Shown here: positions 42,192-54,856 of the stretch, in pieces | Layout of the letters: every line of letters begins with the position of its first letter | How positions within the stretch are numbered: position 1 is the stretch's first letter | Source of the DNA: Labilibaculum antarcticum | GTDB taxonomy: Bacteria > Bacteroidota > Bacteroidia > Bacteroidales > Marinifilaceae | Length of the DNA: 64,000 nucleotides | Reading direction: 5' to 3' | Assembly (NCBI RefSeq): GCF_002356295.1 | Contig: NZ_AP018042.1 | Coordinates: 496,001 to 560,000 of the forward strand | The notes under the pieces: model-generated | The model's database searches: none | What the model saw: only the letters and a program-made list of their open reading frames with translations | What the model was told of the DNA's origin: nothing | Translations under genes and position numbers: made by a program

Positions 42192-44603
42192 TTATAATTT
42201 TACCCTTATGAGCCGAACACCCTCAAAAGACATGTTGATATTATCGCCCTTTACTTCCTCTCCACTTAGCATATCATAGCCGTCGATTGCTCTTCCTTTT
42301 TTCGATTGCAATTGCACCTGTACAGGTTTGTCAGACACATTTACTAGCAATACCACCCTTTTGCCATTGACTTCAACCTGTCTGTGCATGACGCCGAAAG
42401 CACCTTTGCTATTTACGACACTAACCTTTACAGGTAAATCTTTACTATAAGGTGCAAGCATAGATTCAAATGCCATTGAAAGCTCTGGTGCTGATGCATA
42501 TTTATACGTAGGCACATCCTCTAAAAATTCAAGTCTTGACGGAGCATGTGGTAAGCCATGGGGATCAAAAGCAGGAGTTATGTCGCCAAACCGTACCAAC
42601 TGTACACCCTGTTGCAAAGACTCTTGAAGTACTTGCAAGGCTGATTCACTTACATACTCAACATCGGGGATAATGATCATTTTGCACCCTTCTGGAATCC
42701 CATTGACTTTTAGCATGTCTTCGGTTACAAAACCAATACGCCTACCATGAAAACAGGTGGCTTCATATACTCTATGCAAAGCATCGATATGCGCCTGATT
42801 CTGAATAAAGGACGGTTTAGAAACCAGTAACCTAACTGGTCCAATCGGATCGGTTGCCAAGGCTTCCACTTCCTCAGCGAATGTGTTAAGTCTTAACATG
42901 GTTTGAAAATACTCTGCGGCAACCAAGGGTTGCGTAGAAATGTTTCCATAAAACCACAATCGAGCTCTTTCATTATAAAAGGGGTTGGGGCCGTAGCGAC
43001 GATGCCAATACCAGGTAATGTTGCTAATTTGTCCGTGAAGTTGAGCCAACCAAAGCGAAGCTTTGGAATGATTCTGTGGCATATCAGGAATGCGAATGCC
43101 ATTGATAGAAAAAGCATGGTATTCGAAATCTACCACTGAGTGTTGGGGCTCCAGGGAGGTCAGATAGTCATATAAAAACGATTGGCCTAACCAGTGAAAT
43201 CCATAGATAGATTCATCATAGTTACTTGCAGCCATACGAGGTTCAGTTACTGGCAGCGGACGGGTGTCAACCCCCTGCAGACTCAACAAAGGTGTCAACA
43301 TTTCACGATCTATGCCATCAGTCACTGCGTTTGGCCTAGGCCCAAGGCTTGAATTATCCTGGGCTTTCATGTGAATAGTGGCATCAGGCACATATTTACG
43401 AATACTGCTCTGTGCTAATTCAAAAAATAGCTTCACCCTGTAACTCTGGAATGTCGCAATATCGTACCATTCACCAGGCGAACATTGATTCGGCTTTTTA
43501 GCCGTAGGAAGAGGAATCGACGCAAAGCTAGAATAATTTGATTTCCAAGCTGTATTCAACCGTTCTACCGTTGTATGTTGTTCTTTAAGCCGTGCTTGAT
43601 ACTTCGTTAAGGTATGTGGACTCCACATATGAAGATAGAATCCTGGTTCATTGGCCAAGTCCCAGGATATGATTGCAGGAAGTTTCTGCAGTTCGGGCAT
43701 CAATACGTCCATAGCTTTTGACATCATTGCATTGACCCCTGGGTGATCAATATCAAAAGGGACAGAATGTGCATAATATTTGGTGATACCTGGCCAGAAC
43801 TTTTCCAGAACATCCCTACTTCCACTCCATCCTAATCTAACATCAACTTTAAAACCCATTTGATCATAGCTTTGGATCTTATCAGTAAATACCTTGATAC
43901 TCGCTCTATCGATACTCCCGTCGCTCATTATCAAATTAGGGACATTTATATTCATGTTGATAATACCAACACCTAGCCCCTGCATTTTTTTAAGAAATAA
44001 TGGTATTAAGGTCTTATCCTTTTCTGCCCACTCGGGGTATTTGTCGGCATCCACCAAACTGTGATCTATTACATTAAATCCTCCAGAAAAAACCGGACGG
44101 TCATTTATGCGAAAGTAGCCATTTTCGAACTTCATCTGGTCCCATTGGATGTCCTCTTGATCTGGCCACACTGCGTCTTTTTTTAGACGTATCAATGCTT
44201 GGTCAAGAATCTCCATGGAACTTGTCAGCTCAAAATTTATAAGATGATGGTAACGTTTTTCACGCTCCAAAGAATCGATATTTGCACCCGTTTTAACTGC
44301 AAGAGATGAGGCTCCAACAGAAATAACAATTGCTTCGTTACCCATAAGAGCGTCTTTAGTAATTTCAGGATTGTCAATTTCCCAAGCAATATATTCAGAA
44401 AAGAACTCTGCAGTCTGCAGATCGATGTTTCCTGATTTCTTCTGAAATCCTTCAGCGTCTTCAAGAACTGATTTTACGTCGCTAATTTTCTCATTTAACA
44501 AGGAAAGACGTTGCTGATAAGTGTCTGGTTGTTTTTCGGTGAATCCGCTAAGCACGACCCAAAAAAGAATTAGGCCGATTACGGAATGTGTGAAGTTTCT
44601 CAT
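42192..44603 (-). CDS. clan GH-A glycoside hydrolase, GH42/GH167-like
   Basis: An 803-residue exported enzyme. A TIM barrel begins near residue 175. ISWDLANEPGF has the Asn-Glu pair of clan GH-A with acid/base Glu 319, and VVDFEYHAF supplies the likely nucleophile Glu 494. Residues 600-730 fit the beta-galactosidase trimerisation-like domain (LVSKPSFIQNQAH, MIIIPDVEYVSESAL), and a small C-terminal sheet follows. This order is that of GH42 and the related GH167, which includes enzymes acting on carrageenan. An extra N-terminal helical region of about 150 residues is unusual. Exo-beta-galactosidase activity is the best inference. Confidence 0.75.
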   Translation of the reverse strand: MRNFTHSVIGLILFWVVLSGFTEKQPDTYQQRLSLLNEKISDVKSVLEDAEGFQKKSGNIDLQTAEFFSEYIAWEIDNPEITKDALMGNEAIVISVGASSLAVKTGANIDSLEREKRYHHLINFELTSSMEILDQALIRLKKDAVWPDQEDIQWDQMKFENGYFRINDRPVFSGGFNVIDHSLVDADKYPEWAEKDKTLIPLFLKKMQGLGVGIINMNINVPNLIMSDGSIDRASIKVFTDKIQSYDQMGFKVDVRLGWSGSRDVLEKFWPGITKYYAHSVPFDIDHPGVNAMMSKAMDVLMPELQKLPAIISWDLANEPGFYLHMWSPHTLTKYQARLKEQHTTVERLNTAWKSNYSSFASIPLPTAKKPNQCSPGEWYDIATFQSYRVKLFFELAQSSIRKYVPDATIHMKAQDNSSLGPRPNAVTDGIDREMLTPLLSLQGVDTRPLPVTEPRMAASNYDESIYGFHWLGQSFLYDYLTSLEPQHSVVDFEYHAFSINGIRIPDMPQNHSKASLWLAQLHGQISNITWYWHRRYGPNPFYNERARLWFYGNISTQPLVAAEYFQTMLRLNTFAEEVEALATDPIGPVRLLVSKPSFIQNQAHIDALHRVYEATCFHGRRIGFVTEDMLKVNGIPEGCKMIIIPDVEYVSESALQVLQESLQQGVQLVRFGDITPAFDPHGLPHAPSRLEFLEDVPTYKYASAPELSMAFESMLAPYSKDLPVKVSVVNSKGAFGVMHRQVEVNGKRVVLLVNVSDKPVQVQLQSKKGRAIDGYDMLSGEEVKGDNINMSFEGVRLIRVKL

Positions 44604-44785
44604 TTATCCTTGGGTCTAAGTTTCTATTTCAATTAATATTAAAAAAAATTGCACTAATATAAAATCCTCCTGAATTGTCAAGTGAACCAATTTAGTCGGT
44701 ACTGTTTTATTGAGTCAGCTCCTAAAATAAAATAAGCATATATTTAATTTTATAATAGAAGCAAAACATCCATTTAATTTTGTGT

Positions 44786-48064
<3,279 letters not shown>

Positions 48065-48239
48065 TTAACGAGCCCACGCTAAAAAAATAGGCTAGTAAAA
48101 ATTGATTAATTTTATTATATACCTTTAAAACATAACAACCTGAATAAAATAAATCTAACAATTAGAAAACTTAAATTATAAATATCAAACTCCATAAACC
48201 TTCAATTCCTCTTTAGTACTTTTAATAGAAATTCAGAAT

Positions 48240-48401
48240 TTAGTGTACCACACAGATTTGGCTTGTAGAATCAGGAAAAACAGTCTTGATTGTATCGGTG
48301 AAACTATTGAGATTATCTGTGCCTGTGATTATAACATCTTTGGGCCTGATATGAAAAACAAAGCCAACTTCAAAAGAATATAAATCTATTGTCGTTTTCA
48401 T
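48240..48401 (-). pseudogene. IS256-family transposase fragment
   Basis: The reading RPKDVIITGTDNLNSFTDTI, then KTVFPDSTSQICVVH followed by a stop where Gln is expected, matches the central region of IS256-type (mutator) transposases, which usually continue HQIRNS. The bases after the stop still resemble that continuation with a shift. No ends or other parts are seen. It begins in the stop codon of the sulfatase at 48398, so insertion and decay shaped that gene's 3' border. The remaining bases 48047-48239 show no gene. Confidence 0.7.
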
Positions 48402-49807
48402 TTGTCTTTTGACAATACTTGCCTCATTTTATAAGGATTAGAATACAATACCTTCTTGTTTTGCATTAAACGTTTATGAATATGATAGGTAACATCCATC
48501 CAATCTCTAGGCTCAATCCAAAGGGGTGTAATCATTTCAGATTCCCATGTTTTTAATGCTTCCTCTACTTTATTAAATTCATTTTTATTAGAATCTTTTA
48601 AATCGTCCATTTCACCTAAATCAGTTTCAAGATTATATAAAGTAGATCCGTAATCTTTAAGACGTATCATCTTATAATCTCCCACTCTAGCTCCTGCTTC
48701 TTCTAATTTTCTCCAAAATAGTTTTTCATGAGGGTCTCCTTTTTTCTCTCCTTTTAAATATGGCAAAAGATTAACACCATCTAAAATTAAATCCTTATCC
48801 TTTTTAATCTGAGCAGCAGCCAAAGAAGTTGTGAAAATATCTAAAGAAGATGAAAGCCCACCAAATGTTTGTCCTGATTTAATATGTGATGGCCAGCTAA
48901 CAATAAATGGCACTCGATGTCCTCCTTCAAATTTATTTCCCTTCCATCCTTTTAATGGTCCGCTACTCGAAGTGTTATTTGCAGCTCCTCCATTATCACT
49001 TAAAAAATAAATTAACGTATTCTCTGCTATTCCAAGTTCTACTAATTTCTTTTGTAGCTTTCCAATATTCTCATCTAAAGACCAAGTCATAGCTGCCAAA
49101 TTTTGTCTTGAATGATTTTTGTATTTTTCTAAATGCTCAGCCTTAGCTTCCAACGGTGTATGTACTGCATTGTAAGCAAGATACATAAAGAATGGATTGT
49201 CTTTATTTTCTTCAATATATTTGACCGATTGATCGCCTAAAACATCCGTTAAATAACCTTCAAATTGTACACGTTTTAGATTATGCTGAAGCATTTTAGC
49301 TTTACTAGGATTTTTTATCTGAAAATAAGATCTACTTCCTGCCTCAAAACCATAAAACTCATCAAATCCACGCTTATTAGGATGATCAGTCTTATGTGCT
49401 CCTAAATGCCATTTACCTAATGCTATTGTTTTATATCCGTTTTCTTTAAAAACATCTGCCATTGTTACTACATCATCTGAAAGCCCAATATCTCCTGAAT
49501 TTTCATCTCCAGTATTATTAGCTTCAAAACCAAAACGTTGTTGGTATTTACCTGTAATTAAACCTGCTCTACTTGGTGCACAAACTGTTGCGCTTACGTG
49601 TGCATCCGTAAGTACAACACCACTTTTTGCGAGTTTATCAATGTTAGGAGTTTCTAAATCTTTACAACCCATAAATCCAAAATCTGCATAACCAGCATCA
49701 TCAATTAAAATAACAATGACGTTTGGTTTACTATCTTTTTTTTCTAGCTTTTGCGAACTACATGATAATAAAAGTCCACAAAATACTATGATATATAAAT
49801 TCTTCAT
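48398..49807 (-). CDS. S1-family sulfatase, lipoprotein (S1_19-like)
   Basis: A 469-residue lipoprotein sulfatase (LLLSCSSQK, lipid Cys 16). Formylglycine motif C76-A-P-S-R with AGLITG; metal residues in LIDDAGYADFG (Asp 36, Asp 37) and FLSDNGGAANN; KWHLGAH carries active-site Lys and His. The DAGYADFG and SDNGGAANNTSSSGPLKGWKG segments are like S1_19-type sulfatases, a branch with carrageenan-active members, but this is recognition from memory. It is 40 bases downstream of the esterase gene. Confidence 0.88.
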   Translation of the reverse strand: MKNLYIIVFCGLLLSCSSQKLEKKDSKPNVIVILIDDAGYADFGFMGCKDLETPNIDKLAKSGVVLTDAHVSATVCAPSRAGLITGKYQQRFGFEANNTGDENSGDIGLSDDVVTMADVFKENGYKTIALGKWHLGAHKTDHPNKRGFDEFYGFEAGSRSYFQIKNPSKAKMLQHNLKRVQFEGYLTDVLGDQSVKYIEENKDNPFFMYLAYNAVHTPLEAKAEHLEKYKNHSRQNLAAMTWSLDENIGKLQKKLVELGIAENTLIYFLSDNGGAANNTSSSGPLKGWKGNKFEGGHRVPFIVSWPSHIKSGQTFGGLSSSLDIFTTSLAAAQIKKDKDLILDGVNLLPYLKGEKKGDPHEKLFWRKLEEAGARVGDYKMIRLKDYGSTLYNLETDLGEMDDLKDSNKNEFNKVEEALKTWESEMITPLWIEPRDWMDVTYHIHKRLMQNKKVLYSNPYKMRQVLSKDK

Positions 49808-49847
49808 TTTAAAAAAATCTAACTTTAATAATTAAACAAAAAGTATA

Positions 49848-51329
49848 TTACCTTATTTTCTTTGCAATTTTTTTCGCCAATACTTTATACCCTTCACGAC
49901 TAAGATGTACGCCATCAATAGTGTATTTAAATCCTTTCTTCATTAATTTATGTACATCTAGCAATTTGACGTTTTGCTCTTGTGCAATTTCTTTAACCAT
50001 AGGAATTACCCATTTATTGAGTTGCTCTTTACGCCCTACTATATTTTCTTTTTTAGGATTTTCATTTGCCCAAATCGGCATAGGAGTTAAAACATAAATT
50101 TGAGCTTTATTGTTCTTTTCCTTATATGTATTTATCAATTTAATAAATTCACTTTTAAATTCCTCTTGAGGTGAACCTTTAAATTTAGTTTTACGAGTAG
50201 CATCTGAGCTCCATCTGGGGTTTGCATCATTTGTACCAAACATTATTAAAACAACATCGGGAATAAATTTCAGCGAGTTTTTGTATTCGCTTGTTTTAAA
50301 GTATGGATATAAGGATCCATCAATGAGGGTTGCTCCACCCCTTCCATAATTTTTCACCTGATATTCATCACCTAGTTCTTGCTGCAGGAATTGGGGATAT
50401 TTGCGTTTGGTATTGCTATCGCCAACACATGATACGTGTTTTAAATCTCTTGAAATCACTGGCTTACCAGTAAGATAGCCCATTTTCGCTAGAAATAAGT
50501 CAGTATCATACATTGTTAAATTAAAGTATTTATTTCCAGTGCCTTTTCTAAAAAAATCACCGTTAAAGAACCCATGCCCAACGTCACCTATTGCTATAAG
50601 CTCAATTGAATTCCCTGCTTCTTTCATCAGTGTTCTAAAACGATTAGCGTTTTCAAAAGGAACCGTTTTGTCTTCTTTTCCATGAAACAATAACATGGGA
50701 GGCATATTCTTTTTTACTTGATGACAAGGAGATATTTCCGTTTCGCGACCAGCAACTTTTTTATGGCCATAGCCTTTGTCTGTCGTATCATACACCGGAT
50801 TGTATCCAATCACAGCATTTGGAACTGAGCTTATGGATAAGTCCTCGTTAGGATTTTCTAATCCGTTAACTACAGCAGTGCATAAAGCAACATGTCCACC
50901 AGCAGAACCTCCACTAGCAACAATTCTATTCGGATCAACATTTAGTTCCGAAGCATGTTTGCGAATCCAACGAATGGCCGATTTCCCATCTTCAACACAA
51001 TCAAAAGGAGAAGTGCCATGAACACTCTTTATTCTATATTCAGCAGATATCGCCAACATGCCTCTCGAAGCCAAATATTTACTTTGTTGGTAAAATTGTT
51101 TGGGATTACCACCTGTCCAACCTCCTCCAAAAAAGAATACGATAACAGCTGTCGGTTCTTTCGATAATTGCGGTTCAAACACATGCAAATAAAGGCTATC
51201 CCCATTTATTTCTTTGTATAGTAATTTTTTATCCGGCACAATATTTTGAGCTTCAACAGTAAAAATTGTGCATACTAATAGTAAAAGCGTTAATCTGATT
51301 TTTCTTGATTTCATTTTACTAATTTTCAT
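49848..51329 (-). CDS. two-domain esterase: alpha/beta-hydrolase then SGNH hydrolase
   Basis: A 493-residue exported protein with the same two modules as the protein at 29033-30517 but in reverse order. Residues 35-275 are the alpha/beta-hydrolase with oxyanion loop FFFGGGW, nucleophile in SGGSAGG (Ser 142), Asp 220 and His 252. Residues 295-493 are an SGNH domain with nucleophile in CVGDSNT (Ser 305), FGTNDAN for the oxyanion Asn, and DGVHLS for Asp/His. Signal peptide ends FTVEAQ. Both triads are complete. Deacylation of the glycan is inferred. Confidence 0.88.
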   Translation of the reverse strand: MKISKMKSRKIRLTLLLLVCTIFTVEAQNIVPDKKLLYKEINGDSLYLHVFEPQLSKEPTAVIVFFFGGGWTGGNPKQFYQQSKYLASRGMLAISAEYRIKSVHGTSPFDCVEDGKSAIRWIRKHASELNVDPNRIVASGGSAGGHVALCTAVVNGLENPNEDLSISSVPNAVIGYNPVYDTTDKGYGHKKVAGRETEISPCHQVKKNMPPMLLFHGKEDKTVPFENANRFRTLMKEAGNSIELIAIGDVGHGFFNGDFFRKGTGNKYFNLTMYDTDLFLAKMGYLTGKPVISRDLKHVSCVGDSNTKRKYPQFLQQELGDEYQVKNYGRGGATLIDGSLYPYFKTSEYKNSLKFIPDVVLIMFGTNDANPRWSSDATRKTKFKGSPQEEFKSEFIKLINTYKEKNNKAQIYVLTPMPIWANENPKKENIVGRKEQLNKWVIPMVKEIAQEQNVKLLDVHKLMKKGFKYTIDGVHLSREGYKVLAKKIAKKIR

Positions 51330-51492
51330 TTATTTTAATCACATTATTATCACTGACTCCCTTGTATATAGTGGCCACAAATAAAAATTCAGGTTTACCT
51401 TCATCATCCTATTTTGATAATTACTTCTTTTTATAGAAAATCCTAATCCATAATTGGTATCAACGCTTTGCCTGACCGTGACCATTGTTATA

Positions 51493-52548
51493 TCATTCAA
51501 AACTAATTTTGAATACATGCGAACTACTGCCATAACCGGGTTTTACTTGAACGCCAGTAGCCAAATATAGGTACGCAGGTTTGTTCTGGATAGATAATAT
51601 TTGTGCTCGTTCAAGGTGTCCATCTTTTTTCCCTCTATAGGCCGTAGCGTTTTCTAGATGTGCTTTACCTACATAGTGCTCTAAGTCTTCATAAGCTCTC
51701 TTTGTACTTTTGCTGTCAAAGTGAAATCCATCTGCCGATTGCCATAAAAGACCTCCTCCTCTGCTTCCTAACGAACCCACGAAATCACGACTCATAAGAT
51801 ATACAGAATCGTTCATCGTAAAGGCATAAGCATCTTCGAGCTGCATTTTAGGGGGCGTTATTTTTTCAGGGTAAGGAATGTATGGACCTTCCAATTTATT
51901 GGCTACAGAAACGCCATAAGTATAAGCAGAACCCTTTGGCTGTTTTGGGATAACCGATTTATGATACAAAAGATATTGACCTTTGTATTTTATTAATGAT
52001 GGATTCGAAACGCCTAGTTTTGCATTGTAGTTCCATATGGTAGAGTCTTGGGGTTTTCGTATTACTGTCCCATCTGCCTCAGCTCCTTTTGCTGGACGCC
52101 AGTTGTCATTGAGGTCGTCTGCCACATACATCACAATACGTTGTGTGGTTAATTTACTATTTTCGTTTACAATGAAACAAAGTACATATTTACCATCGAT
52201 ATAATTAATGGTAGGGTTATGTGGTGAGTTGAATAAGCTATCTCTATCATGTACAGCCACACCTAAATATTTAAAAGGACCTTCGGGACTATCGCTCACG
52301 TAATGACCTATTTCACAATCTTTGAACCATCCGCTAAAATTTGTTTGTGTGGACGTTGGCCACTGAGCTGCGTAAAGATGCACTTTGCCTTCTTTGTCCA
52401 TAACGGGAGATGATCCCCATACATGCATGCCTTCCTGTTCTGCTGCTACACCAACATAGGTTAATTTCATCTTCTTAGTCTTGTTTGTACAGCTTAAGCA
52501 TATACCCAACAGTATCGCTACTATTGCAAACTTTTGTATTTTCATCAT
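51493..52548 (-). CDS. five-bladed propeller glycosidase-like lipoprotein (GH43/GH117 fold)
   Basis: A 351-residue lipoprotein (ICLSCTNK). Repeated blade motifs are seen: HVWGSSPVMDKEGKVHLYAAQWP, SPHNPTINYIDGKYVLCF, SNPSLIKYKGQYLLYHKS, LEDAYAFTMNDSVYLMSRD. This is the GH-F/GH-J-type propeller with acidic residues in the usual places (Asp before GK in blade 1, Glu-Asp-Ala in blade 4). I cannot assign a numbered family with confidence. A decayed relative lies at 61027-61236. Two adjacent ATG codons start the frame. Bases 51330-51492 after it show nothing convincing. Confidence 0.65.
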   Translation of the reverse strand: MMKIQKFAIVAILLGICLSCTNKTKKMKLTYVGVAAEQEGMHVWGSSPVMDKEGKVHLYAAQWPTSTQTNFSGWFKDCEIGHYVSDSPEGPFKYLGVAVHDRDSLFNSPHNPTINYIDGKYVLCFIVNENSKLTTQRIVMYVADDLNDNWRPAKGAEADGTVIRKPQDSTIWNYNAKLGVSNPSLIKYKGQYLLYHKSVIPKQPKGSAYTYGVSVANKLEGPYIPYPEKITPPKMQLEDAYAFTMNDSVYLMSRDFVGSLGSRGGGLLWQSADGFHFDSKSTKRAYEDLEHYVGKAHLENATAYRGKKDGHLERAQILSIQNKPAYLYLATGVQVKPGYGSSSHVFKISFE

Positions 52549-52852
52549 GCTTTTTTTTATATAATTTTATAATTTCTTAAATAGTGCCTATTGCGAATGC
52601 GCAATTAATATTGTTGCTTAGGTTTTAATATGAACAATTCTTTTTATGATGTAGTAATGGAATATTTCCCCCTAACAATTAAACAGTCCTAAATGATCTT
52701 CATTCCACCATTTTGTATGTTCGTGATATTATTCGACTCCTGAGTAAGAACTAACTTAAGTAAAGTCAGAACAAACTGTAATAGCAAAATAAACAAATGT
52801 TGGTATGTGGTGATTCTTTTCACAACCTGGCTTATTTAAACTCATCAAAATA

Positions 52853-54766
52853 TTAGTTAATTATTTCAGGACGAATCCACATACAATGACCACCACCAGG
52901 AGCCAGCTTTGCCTGAATCAAATCACCTTTTTTAACTTTAGCTTTTCGAATTTGATATGCCTCCGGATTGGTTCTACAATTGGTGTCTTCGGTATCTTCG
53001 TAAAAAGTTGCTTCGTAGGTCTGACCTCCTTCCAGAAAATCGAGTTTTATATCCAATGTGCCACCATGCTGGACGATAACACTACCAATAAACCACTCTT
53101 TTCCATGTCGTCGGGCAGTCGTGATAAATTTGTTTATGTTTGAATTCAACACCTGAGTTTCATCCCATTTTCCAACAGGCATCTTCTGAATGAAATCGAA
53201 TAAGTCAGCTTTGGCTTCGTACGCCTCAGGTGCATCAGGAATGCATACCAAACCACTAAAAATGACTAAAGTACGAGCCATTTCTGAAACTACGGTTGAT
53301 AAATAAGAATTCAACTTCTTAGGACCTTTTTGCCTTTTGCCACTGTTAATTCCATTCAAATCAAAGTTGCCGTTATTCATATCCAAAGGCCCTTGCAAGG
53401 CATTTATATGCGCCATTTTAATAAAAGCTTCGGGTGTAAATGCTCTTCTTGAATCTTGTTGAGCGTGGCAATATTCACGTGTAATTGCATTGGGCGATGT
53501 TCTACGAACACCAGTGTAAGGAACGGGCCCATCGTGAAAATCTATGAGTAACTCATTTTGTGCACTTAAACGAATAGCATCGCGCGAAAAATCTGTATTA
53601 TTTCCCATAAAACCGTACTTTATTCCTTTCATGCCAAGTGATTGATAATAGGAGAACAATTCGGCATCGCCGTACTCTCCATGTTTTCGGTCGTAATAAA
53701 GTATGAGCTCTACATTTTTATCGGCTGCATAATCAATTACTGTCTGCAAATCAAGTTCGTCCGACAATTCAAAATGACCTTTGCTTGCATGTTTATACCA
53801 GGAATCATCAATCAAAAAATATTCAATCCCTTTTTCGTCAGCAAAATCAATAAATCTTTTGTAGCTCTCGGTATTAATGCCATATACAAATCCATCGGGT
53901 GCAGTATAACCATGAACACGCCAATCCCAAAGTGTTTTTCCGGGTTTAATCCAATCTGTATTTTTCAACTCGCATGGTGCTGCCAGATTAATCGTAACTG
54001 AATTGGTAAGCATATCTCCAGCAGTTTCGCCCAATAAAATAACTTTCCATGGTGTTACGACTTTTCCTTTTTGATCCTTAAGTTTACTTGTTGACGAAAG
54101 TTGCCCGGTTTCTGCATTAACTTGCATTCGCATGGTAGCGAATCCTCTCGCAGAATACAGATCTGACTCTAATATAGAAAGGTGTTTTTTATTTGTTCTC
54201 TCAACAACCACTGGTATGGCTATTTTTTTAGCATTTGAATTCAGATTTATCAAATCTGATATGGCGATAGGCCCTTTAGGTTCATTTTCACCCGAAGGAT
54301 AATAAACCTTATCCCCATCTGCAAGATTGTATTCGCAAAAAAAGTTTAGGGCGTCCTCTGCTTTTACGTCGTTTAATAAAAATCGAAATCCAATCCCATT
54401 GTTATAAACCCTGGCCAATAGTTTACCTGACTTGCCGTTTACATCAAGGGTCATAACAATTTCGTTGTAATTATCACGAATTTCACTAAACTGACCCCAC
54501 ACCGGATTCCATGTTGAATCTATTATTTGAATTTTGGTATTCAGTATTTTAACTGGAACATCTTGTGATATCGAAATTGTAGACGAATCTATAATTAGTT
54601 CGTTTTGCCAACGTAGCTCATATTTAATTGTGCCACCTATATTATTAATTGATAGTTGAACTAAATTATCGGGCGATTGCACCGAAGTATGATTCGATTG
54701 GTCAGAACATGCATTCAGAAGTCCGCCGAGTACTACTATTGATATAATAAAGACAATTCGTTTCAT
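52853..54766 (-). CDS. glycoside hydrolase family 97, inverting (SusB-like) type
   Basis: A 637-residue lipoprotein (LLNACSDQ, lipid Cys 20). It has the GH97 order: N-terminal sandwich, barrel starting WIKPGKTLWDWRV near 273, and C-terminal sheet ending APGGGHCMWIRP. At the place where the GH97 of 15931-17883 has VDFMD, this one has YGFMG (384-388), so the retaining nucleophile Asp is replaced by Gly 385. This is the state of inverting GH97 enzymes. ITREYCHAQQ with Glu 431 supplies a likely catalytic Glu. Substrate is an alpha-glycoside of unknown type. The 304 bases upstream of the neighbouring gene, 52549-52852, hold nothing I can identify. Confidence 0.88.
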   Translation of the reverse strand: MKRIVFIISIVVLGGLLNACSDQSNHTSVQSPDNLVQLSINNIGGTIKYELRWQNELIIDSSTISISQDVPVKILNTKIQIIDSTWNPVWGQFSEIRDNYNEIVMTLDVNGKSGKLLARVYNNGIGFRFLLNDVKAEDALNFFCEYNLADGDKVYYPSGENEPKGPIAISDLINLNSNAKKIAIPVVVERTNKKHLSILESDLYSARGFATMRMQVNAETGQLSSTSKLKDQKGKVVTPWKVILLGETAGDMLTNSVTINLAAPCELKNTDWIKPGKTLWDWRVHGYTAPDGFVYGINTESYKRFIDFADEKGIEYFLIDDSWYKHASKGHFELSDELDLQTVIDYAADKNVELILYYDRKHGEYGDAELFSYYQSLGMKGIKYGFMGNNTDFSRDAIRLSAQNELLIDFHDGPVPYTGVRRTSPNAITREYCHAQQDSRRAFTPEAFIKMAHINALQGPLDMNNGNFDLNGINSGKRQKGPKKLNSYLSTVVSEMARTLVIFSGLVCIPDAPEAYEAKADLFDFIQKMPVGKWDETQVLNSNINKFITTARRHGKEWFIGSVIVQHGGTLDIKLDFLEGGQTYEATFYEDTEDTNCRTNPEAYQIRKAKVKKGDLIQAKLAPGGGHCMWIRPEIIN

Positions 54767-54856
54767 CCGTTAAATTTTTCCATTAAGATGTTTTATGATC
54801 TGATATTGAATGTAATAACTCTCGCTAAACCTTTTTCATACTTTCTAAAGTAAAAT

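Noticed and set aside
51339-51533. Minus-strand 64-codon ORF overlapping the 3' end of the propeller lipoprotein gene
   Set aside because: It begins inside the coding end of the lipoprotein gene in another frame and has no recognisable family; probably a frame shadow.
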